Shown piece after piece: positions 22,973 through 33,992 of a stretch of DNA of 64,000 nucleotides; the first letter of the stretch is position 1; each line of letters starts with the position of its first letter. The stretch is from Rhabdophis nuchalis (lineage: Eukaryota > Chordata > Lepidosauria > Squamata > Natricidae). The notes below the pieces were generated by a model. The model was not told where the DNA came from and did no database searches. It saw only the letters and a list, made by a program, of their open reading frames with translations. The stretch spans positions 16,759,574 to 16,823,573 of the forward strand of contig CM077658.1 in assembly GCA_039707465.1 (NCBI GenBank). The letters are read 5' to 3'. The position numbers were made by a program, and so were the translations under genes.

Positions 22973-23664
22973 CACTGCGTCCCGTTTTATAGACATGGAC
23001 GAAATAGGGACTTTCTGGGTTTCATCTTTGGTCATCAAGGGATTGGATAGGATTGTTTTTCAAAACTGTATAAACCTATTTCGGGACTGTGCATTGTCTT
23101 CACGTGGTTCCTTCCCAAGTAGAAGAAAATAATAGTGCCCTATTTCTAGCAAACGCATCACTAACTTGTAGCAGAGTCAAAAAGTGTTACAAAGGTTGTG
23201 CAAAGGAGCTTGGGGACAATGCAATTCATGGATTATAGGGTCCTTTATCATATTTAGAGTGAAGCCTGGCTATTCCAATGCTGCAGCAAATTCATACATT
23301 ATTTTAGGGTAAATCCAATTCTCCATCTCCCACCTGCTTCTAACGTAGTTCCCATAATTCCTCATTTTTCTTCTCCTGGTTTTAAATGAAAACCAATTGC
23401 ATGAAGGCAAAACTGCATGGAAACGCCGCATTATTGGCAAACATTACTAGATTTGGTCACTTGAAACCTCCAGTACATACTTCAGATTATGTCACATTTG
23501 TCCTTTCTTGTCGAGAATTTAAGTCAAATGGAAACTACAACCATATGATGTTGTTTCAGAGTTTTGAAAATAAAAAGGCAGTTTACTAGTAGATTAGTTT
23601 ACCCCCCCAGGGCAGATTGCAGAACCTGGCTAAATTTAATCTGAGTATGGAAAGATTTGGTTTA
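22973..23664. other. Single-copy intergenic sequence
   Basis: No exon or repeat recognised. Confidence 0.5.
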
Positions 23665-24112
23665 GGAGCTGTGGTGGCACAGTGGTTAGAAGGCAGTATT
23701 GCAGGCTAATTCTACCAACTGCCAGCAGTTCGATTCTTACTGGCTCAAGGTTGACCCATTCTTCCATCCTTCTGAGTTCAGTAAAATGAGGACCCTGATT
23801 GTTGGGGGCAATGGATGGAAACTAATGCAGGAGAGAAGCAACCAAGAACTAAGACAGTTAGAGCAATTAACCAGTGGAACAACTTGCCTCCAGAAGTTGT
23901 GACTTCTCCAATACTGGACGTTTTTAAGGAGATGTTGGGCAACCACTTATCTGAAGTGGTGTAGGGTTTCCTGCCTGAGCAGGGGGTTGGACTAAAGACC
24001 TCCAAGGTTGCTTCTAAATCTGTTATTCTATATGCTGACTCTGTAAACCGCTTAGAGAGGGCTGGAAAGCACTGTGAAATGATATATAAGTCTAAGTGCT
24101 ATTGCTATTGCT
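23665..24112 (+). mobile_element. SINE type B, split by a CR1 3' fragment
   Basis: The head GCTGTGGTGGCACAGTGGTTA and body run to GATTGTTGGGGGCAA. CR1 intervenes (23812-24033). The body resumes TGCTGACTCTGTAAACCGC and ends GTGCTATTGCTATTGCTA. Confidence 0.85.
23812..24033 (+). mobile_element. CR1-like LINE 3' fragment nested in a SINE
   Basis: CR1 sense phrases ATGGATGGAAACTAATGCAG, CAACTTGCCTCCAGAAGTTG and GAGCAGGGGGTTGGACTA, ending in CTGTTATTCTATA. Confidence 0.85.
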
Positions 24113-25478
24113 AGATAAGAGACCATCAAGGAAACCCCAGAGTTATAGGATGCTCTGGAAAGTTGAAATAAATATATATGAAAAAAATGCAGTGGTAAAC
24201 TACTTCTGTACTGTTGTCAAAGAAATTGTATAGCATATCCATGTAGTCAACGAGAATTGCACTTGACCCTAGGGTGGATTTCCTCATGATCCCCATCAGC
24301 TAGCCTGAATCCAATCAGTGGTCCATCAAACTCAATAGTGAGCTTGATGAAGCATTGATTTGAGTCAGTAAAACTGATGAGGGAATCTGTGTGCAGAAGA
24401 GAGTGAAATGGCTTAGCACAGTTGTAGCATCAATGTCATACGCCGATCAGTTTTGGACCTACCTTATTTTACTCAGCATAAGTCTGAAAGGGGAAATGTG
24501 GCTTTAATTTGAGGTAAAACCCACTTAGCAACAGTCTCGCCTAACAACAGAAAGTCAAAGACTGCAATGCTTTTCCTTCCTCAGTGCATTAGGGGTAATA
24601 ATGTTCAAACAGATGAGTTACCCATTTATATACGATTATCTATTTTCTGAGATATTGAGAAGGAAAGTTGATTTCTACAATGGAGCAATTTATAAATTCC
24701 AACAGTATTTAAAGTAAATCCATTTTCTCAATTAATGGAACATCAACAAAACAAAACATTGGTTATTTTTTTTACATCATCAATGAGTGGGTTGCACTGA
24801 AATGTTTCCCCCTTCCCTAAAAATGGATGTTTATTTGGTGTATTTGCAGGAATAAACCTCGTTAATCCTATCCAGCTTGATGGAGGGAAGTGTTCCTCCT
24901 TTTGAGCCCCCGGCAAATAGACATTATCCCAATGCTATTTGATTGGAGATCCTGCCGTGATCATGGTTTGGTCAAAGGGTCAAGACAAGAAGGAGAAATC
25001 CACCACTATTTGATGGCAGCGCTGACAGCTCCGATAACCAGAATTAATCCAGCGATTGCGACATTATTCAGCAGGTGAACTCGACATGCAGAAATTGAAA
25101 GAGGCAAGTTATCAAAGGTTCCTGGCTGTGAAAAATGAGTACTTGTGTTATCGCTGTGGAGAACGCGGCTTCTTCTCCGGCAACATTCACTTCTATCAAT
25201 TTGTGCAGAACCCCAAACAGAAAGCAAGCGATTGAATATTAACCCCAGGAAAAACCAACACATTCAGGAAGCCGTTTGCAAAGAAGCGAGCTTCCCATCC
25301 AGTTGGGGTTGCAAACTCTGCTCCAGATGGTTTGAAAGCAAGCAGAATAAAAGGTCAACTGCAGCCATGCTAACCTTCTCAACCATTCAGGTCTCGGATT
25401 GAGGTGCCTCTCTCTGTTCCATCAGGAGACCTATCAAACTGTTAGGCAACAAAAAAGCCTTTTTCTAAAAATAAATAA
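24113..25478. other. Mostly single-copy sequence
   Basis: A scrap of Tigger-like sequence may lie at about 24510-24560. The part 24900-25400 is GC-balanced, has several CpGs and carries no repeat signature, in contrast to the AT-rich flanks. See findings. Confidence 0.45.
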
Positions 25479-25830
25479 GGTAAAGGTTCCCCTCGTACAT
25501 ATGTGCTAGTTGTTCCCAACTCTAGGGGGCGGTGCTCGTCTCTGTTTCAAAGCTGAAGCACCAGCGGTGTCCGAAGACCTCTCCATGGTCATGTGACTGG
25601 CATGAGTAAACACCGAAAGTGCACAGAACGCAGTTACCTACCCACCAAAGGTGGTTCCTATTTTTCTACTTGCATTTTTACATGCTTTCAAACTGCTAGG
25701 TTGGCAAGCTGGGACAAGGAACGGGAGCTCACTCCATTACACGGCGCTAGGGATTCGAGCTGCTGAACGGCTGACCTTTCTGATCGACAAACTCAGCGTC
25801 TTAGCCACTGAGCCGCCGTGTCCCTTCTAA
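25479..25830 (-). mobile_element. Sauria-type SINE A, reverse orientation, full length
   Basis: Starts AGGTAAAGGTTCCCCTCGTA, has the body phrase CCTATTTTTCTACTTGCATT, and ends in the tRNA-like head GATCGACAAACTCAGCGTC, TTAGCCACTGAGCCGCCGTG, TCCC. Confidence 0.92.
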
Positions 25831-25833
25831 AAA

Positions 25834-25893
25834 CCACTTAGAGAAGGTTGTAAAGCGCTATGAAGCAGTATAGAAGTCCTATTGCTATTGCTA
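25834..25893 (+). mobile_element. SINE type B tail fragment
   Basis: ACCACTTAGAGAAGGTTGTA, then AAGTCCTATTGCTATTGCT. Only the last 60 bp of the element. Confidence 0.7.
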
Positions 25894-26189
25894 AAAATAA
25901 ATCATGATGAAGTGTTCTAATAATTTAAATATTAACAACTTGAGCATTACTATTACTAATAAAACAATGTGTTCAGTAACTTTCTGTGCTCCAGACATAT
26001 AACATCTGCCATTTTTCCTGACCAAAGTAAATCTTTGGGATAGCCAGAACTGAGAGTGGTAAAGTCTCCTAGTAAACGTCCATGGATAAGGATGTTTTTA
26101 AGCCTGGATTTATTCAACTGTAGTGCAATTTTAATTCTAGCTTTCTTTGAGATAGAGCAGACCATTGATTTTCTCCAAATTAGTCCCCC

Positions 26190-26262
26190 ACCGAAGACGA
26201 TTCGAACCGACCTTTCTGATCGACAAGCTCAGAGTCTTAGCCGCTGAGCCACTGCATCCCTA
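26190..26262 (-). mobile_element. Sauria-type SINE A, tRNA-head fragment
   Basis: GATTCGAACCGACCTTTCTG, then ATCGACAAGCTCAGAGTCTT and GCCGCTGAGCCACTGCATCC: the reversed head only. Confidence 0.8.
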
Positions 26263-27229
26263 AATAAATAAATGTAAATCCCTGGAATATCCTTAGGAGC
26301 AATTGCAAAACATCTGGTCTGCTTTTGATTAACTTCACCTTAATGGATTTTAGCAAGTGCTTTTATATGCTGTACATTTAACGCTCTGTTTTATTCTTCA
26401 TGCATTTCTCAATGACTTAAGCATATCTATCTTGGTTAGCCGTAGACTGTCAGCTTCCACATTGCGGTGGGCAACCTGTTCAGAGAGGTTTAAAATAAAT
26501 ACATCTCTTTAAATTCTGTGCAATTTGAGAGTTTTAGCAAAGGGAACGATAATGGGGAACAAATTTACTTCTATATCTGGCCTTTTTCTGAAATACTCAA
26601 GTTAAAACATTGAGGGCATTCTAAGATTAATTTTCACTCTGATGATGAAGTTCCCCAAAGCAGAAAGAGTAACATAATGCAGAAGTAAAATTTCAATTGG
26701 ACTAGTTCTTTGCTTTCCAGCACATTTTGCTTTTTTAATAAGAAAAAAAGAGCTGTTCAGATACGCCTGTTGTGCTCCTTACAAAGGTATAATTTAGTTC
26801 CATTGTAAACATTCACTTGAGTTTCTAATGCAGCATCCCAAAATGTAAGTTGCAGAAGAAATGCAATCTGTCCTGAGATCCTAGGACAGATGAATCGATA
26901 GCACGTCTCCATTTGGGTTGCTACGTTATTGATTCTTGCCAATAATGATTAATAATGACATCTTGCTAAAAGTTCCAGGCAGAGGTGGACATGCCTGTGT
27001 CCCAGGAAGTATAAAATTTAAAGGGTCTGTTTTGTTTAATATTTGAAATGTATGAAGCACCATTCAGAATTGTGGTGGTCCAGAATATCACAAAGAATTT
27101 GTTATTTCAAAGGATTTTCTATTGGAATTTATGTTTTTCAGAGCATCTCCTGAACGGTGAGATTGACTGCAAAGAAGAATGCATTTTTGCACATACTTAG
27201 TGGATACCTTTTGAAGTAGGGTTCAGAAT
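26263..27229. other. Single-copy AT-rich intergenic sequence
   Basis: No exon or mobile element recognised. Confidence 0.5.
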
Positions 27230-27830
27230 TGGAGTGATAAAATGAATTAATCAGCGGAACAATTTGTTTCCCAGACTTGTGGGTGCTCCATCACTGGAGG
27301 TCCAGAGGCAACTGGACTTTCTTGTTTTTCGTTGAAGATGTTTCGCTTCTCATTCAAGAAGCTTCTTCAGCCATCACTGGAGGTTTTCAAAACTAGACTG
27401 GACAGCCATTTGGCCAGTATGGTATAAGGTCTCCTGCCTTGAATTGGTTGAAGTCAGAGTGTGCACAATGTGACTACTATTTTGAGACAACCCAGGAGCA
27501 AAATATAGTACACAGAGGTTGTGTGTGTGTGTGTGCGCACGCACACACACACACAGTAGTAAAACCAGGCAATCAATCAATCTTCAGCAATAACAGGGAA
27601 GCAACACAGAAAACTACAATGGGGATTCAACATGAGGAGAGAGAGAGATGCCCACACATGGCCTCCCTTATATAGACAGACTCTTAAAGTGATAACCCTG
27701 CTGACTCATTCTCATTGCATCATCTCTGTTTACAGCCTTACAGCAGCTGGTCAGCTGTTAAATCATGATTACCTTAAGAATTGGACTAGAGGACCTCTTC
27801 CAGCCCTATGATTCTATGTTGGGTCCCATC
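27230..27830 (+). mobile_element. CR1-like LINE 3' fragment with two insertions
   Basis: CR1 phrases run in order: TTAATCAGCGGAACAATTTG, CTCCATCACTGGAGG, TTTTCAAAACTAGACTGGAC, GGTCTCCTGCCTTGAATTGG. After an LTR they resume ATTGGACTAGAGGACCTC and end CCTATGATTCTATG. A 69-bp foreign piece lies at 27302-27370 and an LTR at 27448-27779. Confidence 0.85.
27448..27779 (-). mobile_element. Solo LTR of a retrotransposon, in a CR1
   Basis: A 332-bp unit shares its terminal and internal phrases with the LTRs at 38691 and 61588 (AGTCAGAGTGTGCACAATGT, GAGACAACCCAGGAGCAA, TTAAAGTGATAACCCTGCTG, CTGACTCATTC). It is flanked by ATTGG on both sides (27443-27447 and 27780-27784). A TATATAAGGGAGG motif on the minus strand (near 27664-27676) suggests transcription in that direction. 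It contains a (GT)n/(CA)n run. No internal coding region is present. Confidence 0.75.
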
Positions 27831-27840
27831 AAAGACATGG

Positions 27841-28700
27841 CCCTAGTCTTTTTTCTCCTATGAAGGAACCGATTAATATTACTGCCTTACCATTTCTCCT
27901 TTTTCTTCATTGGCTTCCGGCTTCCTTTTCAAAATCCTTTTTGCTTTTCAGGGGATTTTCACACCTTGGCCAAGAAGCTCAGCAAAAAGAGCATTCGGTC
28001 CTTCTTAGCTATCCTTGACCTTTTCTTAGACCATACCTGGTGAATTTCCAGACTCATTCTTTAATGGTCAAGGTTAAGCAAGGGGCAAAACATTCACCTG
28101 ACTTGACTTGAGACGGAGAATGCCTTGCCTATCAAATTTGTCAGAAGCCAAACAAATAGGCAGGATTATCGGATGCAACAGAGGCCTAGCTTTGTTTCCC
28201 AAAACCTACAGAGAGATAGAAAGTCACCTTAGCTATGGCATTTCATCAGATATGGAATATGATGCCTTTGGGGAAAATGCACAATTAGCAGTGCCAGTCT
28301 TGAGGGGAAAATATATCTATTTATAACCTTGGACTCATCAAAATGAAGAACCAGAGCCCAATACTTTTATTCAGTTTTCCAGGGGAGTCATTTTCTCTCT
28401 CTCTCCTTCCTTCCATGCAAATGGAAGTCTGCAAACGAGAGGTTTTAATATCTTACTGATAATGTGCAAAAGCACATGATGGCAGTGAATGTTTTCGGTT
28501 ATGATGAGTCCACTGTTTATTTCACAAAGGCCTTTTTAAAATCTATGATGCCATCTGTCCTCAAGTTATCTTTCTGATGGCTTTATGCCTCTGTAGTTTA
28601 CATCTATATGCATAGTATTCCTACAGCGAAGGAACTAAACAAAAAAAAATTTAAAATGGTGGTGTCCTTTAATCAACAAATGAAGAATTACTAAAGAATG
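27841..28700. other. Single-copy intergenic sequence
   Basis: No exon or mobile element recognised. Confidence 0.5.
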
Positions 28701-28701
28701 G

Positions 28702-28704
<3 letters not shown>

Positions 28705-28795
<91 letters not shown>
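28705..28795. repeat. (CT)n microsatellite
   Basis: About 90 bp of uninterrupted CT. Confidence 0.97.
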
Positions 28796-28797
<2 letters not shown>

Positions 28798-29165
28798 CAA
28801 GTCAGAAAGAGATCACTTTTTCCTCTAGGATCTGTTTAGCTGGTTCCTTGATTTATCACATTATGGTGGTTATCATTCTTATCACACAGCCTAAGTAAGT
28901 TACAAAACCATTCTCTTTTTTTGCATTTGTTGAATTACATGTTGCAATGGTATCTTTGGCAAAAAAGCAGATTATGCAAATATGGGAATTGTAGTTCATA
29001 AGTCCATGTATAGCGTGTTGTCAAAACTCAACTGTTTTTCTCAGGCAGAAAGCTAACTAAATTCAAGATTGTAAGCATGAAGTGAAATCCCTCTTTTCCT
29101 CCCAACCTGACAATGAGGGTCATTTTACACGTGACGTGATCATTCAGTTTCCGGAGTCAAGCTAA
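28796..29165. other. Single-copy intergenic sequence
   Basis: Nothing recognised. Confidence 0.5.
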
Positions 29166-29169
29166 AACA

Positions 29170-29925
29170 AAAATGAAGAGCGGTTACAGGAACTGGGCCT
29201 GGCTTGTCAAGTGAAGAGAAGGACCAGGGGAGACAGGATAGCATCCTTCCAATATTTGAGGGGCAGCCCCAGAGAAGAATAGGGATGCAGTGGCTCAGTG
29301 GCTAAGACGCTGAGCTTGTCAATCAGAAAGATTGGCAGTGGTTCGAATCCCTAGTGCCGCATAACGGCGTGAGCTCCCATTACTTGTCCCAGTTTCTGTC
29401 AATCTAGCAGTTCAAAAGCATGTAAAAATGCAAGTAGAAAAATAGGGACCACTTTTGTGGGAAGGTAACAGTGTTCTGTGTGCCTTCAACATTTAGTCAT
29501 GCCAGCAATATGATCACGGAAACGTCTTCGGACAGGACTAGCTCTTCGGCTTTGAAACAGAGATGAGCACCGCCACCTAGAGTCGAGAATGACTAGCACA
29601 TCTGTGAGAGGAGGACCTTTACCTTTACCACAGAGAGGAAGGGGTCAACCAATTTTCCAAGGTACCTGAAGGCCAGACAAGGAATAAAGGATGGAAACTG
29701 ATCAAGGAGAGATTCAACCTGGAAATAAGGAGAAATCTTCTAACAGTGAGAACAATCAACCGATGGAACAGAAGTTGCCTTCAGAAGTTGTGGGAGTTTC
29801 ATCACTGGAAGATTTCAAGAAGAGACTGAACTGCCATCTGTCAGAAATGGTGTAGGGTCTCCTGCTTGGGCACGGGTTTGGACTAGATGACCTACAAGGT
29901 CCCTTTCAACTCTGTTAATTTAATC
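29170..29925 (+). mobile_element. CR1-like LINE 3' fragment split by a SINE A
   Basis: GAAGAGCGGTTACAGGAACT, then CCTTCCAATATTTGAGGGGC, CAGAGAAGAA. After the SINE it resumes GGAAGGGGTCAACCAATTTT, ending TTTCAACTCTGTTAATTTAA. The flanking CAGAGAAGA and CAGAGAGGA are probable SINE target-site repeats. Confidence 0.85.
29281..29629 (+). mobile_element. Sauria-type SINE A, full length
   Basis: A box TGGCTCAGTGGCTAAG, B box GGTTCGAATCC, body AAAAATGCAAGTAGAAAAAT, 3' end GGACCTTTACCTTTACC. The ACCTTT-like tail is the hallmark of Sauria SINEs. Confidence 0.93.
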
Positions 29926-30309
29926 TAGGCACCGTCCATTCAGTCACATTTTGCTCTGATTTCAAATATTGTTCTGTCTTGCTGGGGCCACCATCTTCAT
30001 GAATATAATAAATGAACATATATAAACTAGAGCACTGCTAGTGCTTCTTACCAGAGTGACATCCAGGAATTGCGAGCCTATGAACACAATTCAGTGTTAC
30101 GCATGGACAATCTGTTCTAACTTTCCAAGGGAAGCAAACAGATGATAAAAAAAAAGAAGAAACACATCCGACAGACTGGCGAAGAGCTGAGCAAACAAAG
30201 AAGAGCTTGAAAACCCAAAACAATGTGGACTTTTGTTGCACGGCATGACTTGGGATTCTCCAAGAGGTTCGGTTAATACTCTTAGCAGTCTTTTGTCCCA
30301 CAACTGGTC

Positions 30310-30530
30310 AATAGGTGAATTTATTTCTTTATTTAAAACATTTATCTAGCTGCCCATCTTACAACCAACCCTGGGAAGCTCCCAATCAAAAGTTAAAACA
30401 GCATAAAAACCATAGTAAAATGATAAAACTCACACATTAAAAATAACAAGTTGTGAGGATGAAAAAAATAGTAAAAATTACAAAATTCACACACTAAAAA
30501 TAACAATTTGTGAGGATAAAACATGTAGGG
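30310..30530 (-). repeat. Probable LINE 3' end with local tandem duplication
   Basis: TAGCTGCCCATCTTACAACC is followed by two copies of about 65 bp containing TAGTAAAA, CACACATTAAAAATAACA and TTGTGAGGAT (30405-30465 and 30466-30525). Family uncertain. Confidence 0.5.
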
Positions 30531-30597
30531 CAAATAGGACTAGAAAATCCAGCTCAGAGACATTGGACCAAGTTGAGATTGAATTTAGTGACTACAT

Positions 30598-30835
30598 CCT
30601 GAGTGGCGCTGTGGCCTAGAGGTGAAGACGCTCGCCTCCCACTAGGAAGGTTGAGAGTTCAATCCTAGGCAGTGACTGATATTTCTCTATTAAAGTGCTT
30701 AGAGAAAATGTCTGCTGTGAACTCCGTATAGGCATCAGGAAGGGCATCAGCCAGTAAATGCTCAGCTCCATTCAGTCACCCCAACTCCACCTCGATTAAA
30801 TGAATTAAAGGGTCATAAAAAAAAGAAAAAAAAGG
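30598..30835 (+). mobile_element. SINE type C
   Basis: TGGCCTAGAGGTGAAGACGC (A box), GAGAGTTCAATCCTAGGC (B box), then GATATTTCTCTATTAAAGTG and GGGTCATAAAAAAAAG at the end. Confidence 0.8.
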
Positions 30836-31583
30836 CACATTGATCACATCCAAAGAGTTGATGATGTGTCATCACTCCATTCCACCCCTCGTTCACAGCA
30901 TCACAGGAAGGCTGGTTGTGGGTAACTTTCTGGGTTATGCTTGTTGCTGACGAGCCACATTTCCCTTTGGCCCTTACACATTTGACACATTCCGAGTGCA
31001 AATGTAAAGCTGTTTTCTCTCAAGTTGCAAATTTGGCAACTTTACTAAGAGGAAAGAAAATCCCCAGCTTTAAAGCAGCATGAAAAGTAATGAATCTATT
31101 GTTTACACAGCTGGTTGTTAACTGTGATTCATCTTTTAGACACCAAATGTTACTTGACAATTTTTAGCACAGTCTGAAAAGGATGTAAAGATGCAACTTT
31201 TTTTTTGTTTTTAATAAAAAAAGCTTTATTTTGCTCCCTATTATTTGGTACCCTTTGGGACCTTTGCAGCAAAATTTCTTCCAACCTTATATTTCCATTT
31301 CCAGTTCTCTATAACAGTCATAGTGATATTGATACATTATATGGGATTCTTAAAAACGTTTTTTTTTTAATTCAAGGCATGGATTTCTTCCCATTATTTA
31401 AGGTGGTTCAGTTATCCAGGGTAGACTGTGGGTGGAACACTCATTCGAAGGAAGAAAACAACTATACACTAAACTTGTTATTACCATCACTCCATATGGA
31501 GAGTAGAGGTGTAGTATACCAAACAGGCAGATTTACTTTGCTAGATTGTTTTGAACTAGGAGAATATTTTAGGTGTGAGGGAA
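30836..31583. other. Single-copy intergenic sequence
   Basis: No exon or mobile element recognised. Confidence 0.5.
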
Positions 31584-31660
31584 GGTAATAATAATAATAA
31601 TAATAAATTTAATTTGTAGACCGCTCCCTCTCCACAAAGGGACTCGGGACGGTGAGGTAG
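31584..31660 (-). mobile_element. LINE 3' end fragment with (AAT)n tail
   Basis: (AAT)n followed by AGACCGCTCCCTCTCCACAA and AGGGACTCGGGACGG. This is the reverse of the 39150-39210 end (ACCGCTCCGAGTCCCTTTGG), so it belongs to the same L2-type family. Confidence 0.75.
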
Positions 31661-31770
31661 GTCAATGCTCATTCCGTTATGCAGCACTAGGGATTCGAAC
31701 CGCTGAACTGCCGACCTTTCTGATCAAGAAGCACAGCATCATAGCTACTGAGCCACCGCGTCCCTTGTAC
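31661..31770 (-). mobile_element. Sauria-type SINE A, tRNA-head fragment
   Basis: Reversed head: AGGGATTCGAACCGCTGAAC, GACCTTTCTGATC, GAGCCACCGCGTCCC. Confidence 0.8.
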
Positions 31771-31784
31771 TCTGATAGGTTCCA

Positions 31785-32960
31785 TTTATTTATTTTAGGA
31801 AATTCATATTGCCGCCTATTTCCACATGGCGGCTCAAGGCGGCTTACAAGAATATAAAAACCTCCTATAAAAACAATAAAACTAATAAAAGGGAGAACTG
31901 TATAATAAATTAATAAATAATATAATATAATAAAATAACCCCCTATCATGGCAACAACATATTACACAAGCCATTTAATGGGCTCCATCCCACTCTGGTT
32001 TCCCCGGGGCTACTAGCAGAACCAGATCTTCAGCGCCTTCCATAAGAGTGTGAGAGTGGGGGCCATTCTAATCTCTGGCGGAATGATGGTCCAAAGAGGG
32101 GGAGCCACCACCGAGAAGGCCCTTCTTCTGGGTCCCACCAGGTGTATCTCTTTAGGGCAGGGGTCTGCAACCCATGGGTCTGGTGCCACATGTGGCTCTT
32201 TCATCCCTCTGCTGTGGCTCCCTGTCATTCAAAATATGAATCACAACTGCCAATGTGCGATACTCACTGGCATGCAATTTATTGAGGTTTTCGACCCATC
32301 TTCTTTTTCGGGGTTCAAAATGTTTCTGTTCCATGCAGAAATAAAAATTTGTTTTCTCTGTAGCGGTTCATTGATTTCATAAATGCAACACACTATAGTT
32401 TTTTTAAGCATAGCATAAAGGTTAAAAAAAATATATATATGCAGGGCTATCTTCATTTTAGATGTCCAAAGGGTTTTGTGGCTCCCGGTGTTTTCTGTGG
32501 GAGACAGATCCAAATGGCTCTTTGAGTGTTTAAGGTTGCCGATCCCTGCCCTAGGGGATGAGACCCACAACGTTCCTTGCCTCCTCGCTCTGGGGGGTCT
32601 GGTAGATGTGACCGGCAAGAGACGGTCCCTCAAATAACCTGGTCCCAAGCAATGAAGGGCTTTAAAGGTGACAACCCACACCTTGAATTGTGCCTGGAAG
32701 AAAATCTGTAACCAATGCAGCTCTTGCAGGAGCGTTGATACATGTGCACATTGAAACCTGTGCAAAACAATTGTGGGCCACTGCATTTTACACCAACTGG
32801 AGCTTCTGGCAGCTCTTCCAGGGCATCCCCATGTAGAGTGCGCTTCAATAGTCAAGATGGGAAGTGATTAGGGCAAGAGTGACCGTGCATAAGGATTGTT
32901 GGTCCAGGAAAGAGCATAACTGGCACATAATCCTCAGTTGCGCAAAGGTCTTCTTGATCC
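31785..32960 (-). pseudogene. L2-type LINE 3' end (ORF2 C-terminus), split by a hAT-type element
   Basis: Minus-strand reading gives TFKALHCLGPGYLRDRLLP on one side of the insert and GPRRRAFSVVAPPLWTIIPP plus EIRMAPTLTLLWKAL on the other. This is the classic end of L2/CR1-group ORF2. The flanking DNA (32549-32960) is in several frames and the 3' UTR runs to about 31785. Dead copy. Confidence 0.8.
32158..32548. mobile_element. hAT-type non-autonomous element (391 bp) inside an L2-type LINE
   Basis: Ends CAGGGGTCTGCAACC and GGTTGCCGATCCCTG are inverted repeats. Flanks CTTTAGGG and CCCTAGGG match at 6 of 8 positions, fitting an old hAT duplication. The interior includes GTGCCACATGTGGCTCTTTC and GGCTCTTTGAGTGTTTAAGG. 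No transposase. Confidence 0.85.
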
Positions 32961-32970
32961 TCATCTTCAT

Positions 32971-33990
32971 ATATGCCCCGCTCAGGATCCCCGATTTCTA
33001 AGCATGGATGGCATCTTATTAACGGGAGGAGACTGAAGTCTGCAAGAATATTAACATAATATAGTTTGTAAATGCCTTAGAACCTATACATTATGCATTT
33101 GCTGTAATGACCTGCCTGTTATATTTTGCTCCGTGGCCATCAGCTGAGAGTATTTTTATTCCCCGTTAAAATGCATAAAAATATAATGACTAATTCTAGC
33201 AAACTTTTTAGTAATGATTGAGAATTCTCTCTCTCCCTCTTTCTCCCTCTTCCCCTCTCTCCCTCTCTCCCTCCTCCCTTCCCCTCTCTCCATCTTTTCT
33301 TGCCCTTGGATCTCTCATTCTGAATGCATATTTGTGGGCGTGCAATAACAATCTGATTTTCAGAATAGGGGAATTTGAGCAGACTGCCCTGAGAAATGAG
33401 CAAAATGCTTTCCTTTTTCTATTATGATGCACACATTTTACTTGCCATGAATATTTTACATTGCATTTTGATCACAAACAAAAGGGTAGGCATTAATCCT
33501 ATTCATGTTTCTTTGTCTTGGCCACATGAAAAAAAAAAGTAATATTCTAAGGCTCCTGGAGCAAGTTTTCTATTTTTCTATATTTTTGTTGTTGTTGTTG
33601 TTGTTTAATACATTGCTCTTGTCTCCACCTTATTCTCTCCTCTATTGTCAAAATAGACTCTGTGAGTTCCTGAGGGCAGGAATGGGTCTTTTTGCTTTTA
33701 TCTTTGTCTTGCTTACTGGATTTGGGAAAGAAAAATGTACATTGTTAGCACAGCTTATGTTATTATTTTTTTTATATAAAGAAGACAACATTCCACTTCT
33801 CCTCTTTCATTTAAAGCAGAGGAAACCTGGTCGACGTGAACCACAGTTGACAGTTTTGTGCATCATATTCCAGAAAATAAAGGTGGACAGTGGTAGAACT
33901 TCAGTGTTATTGTATCTGAAGTTTAAATAGCAATTGTAGGCCAGAACAAATCTGCTTGCCAGAGCTGGTATTCTGCCGGTTCAGACCGGT
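32971..33990. other. Single-copy intergenic sequence
   Basis: Includes a CT-rich tract (33225-33298) and (GTT)n (33585-33606). No exon recognised. Confidence 0.5.
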
Positions 33991-33992
33991 TT

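Noticed and set aside
25140..25215. CYRCGERG peptide resembling a retroviral CCHC zinc knuckle
   Set aside because: The spacing Cys-X2-Cys is present, but the His and final Cys are missing and no gag or other retroelement sequence surrounds it.
29281..29355. Possible tRNA genes (A and B boxes present), here and at every SINE head
   Set aside because: The boxes belong to tRNA-derived SINE heads. The sequences run straight into SINE bodies and do not form a complete cloverleaf with an acceptor stem.
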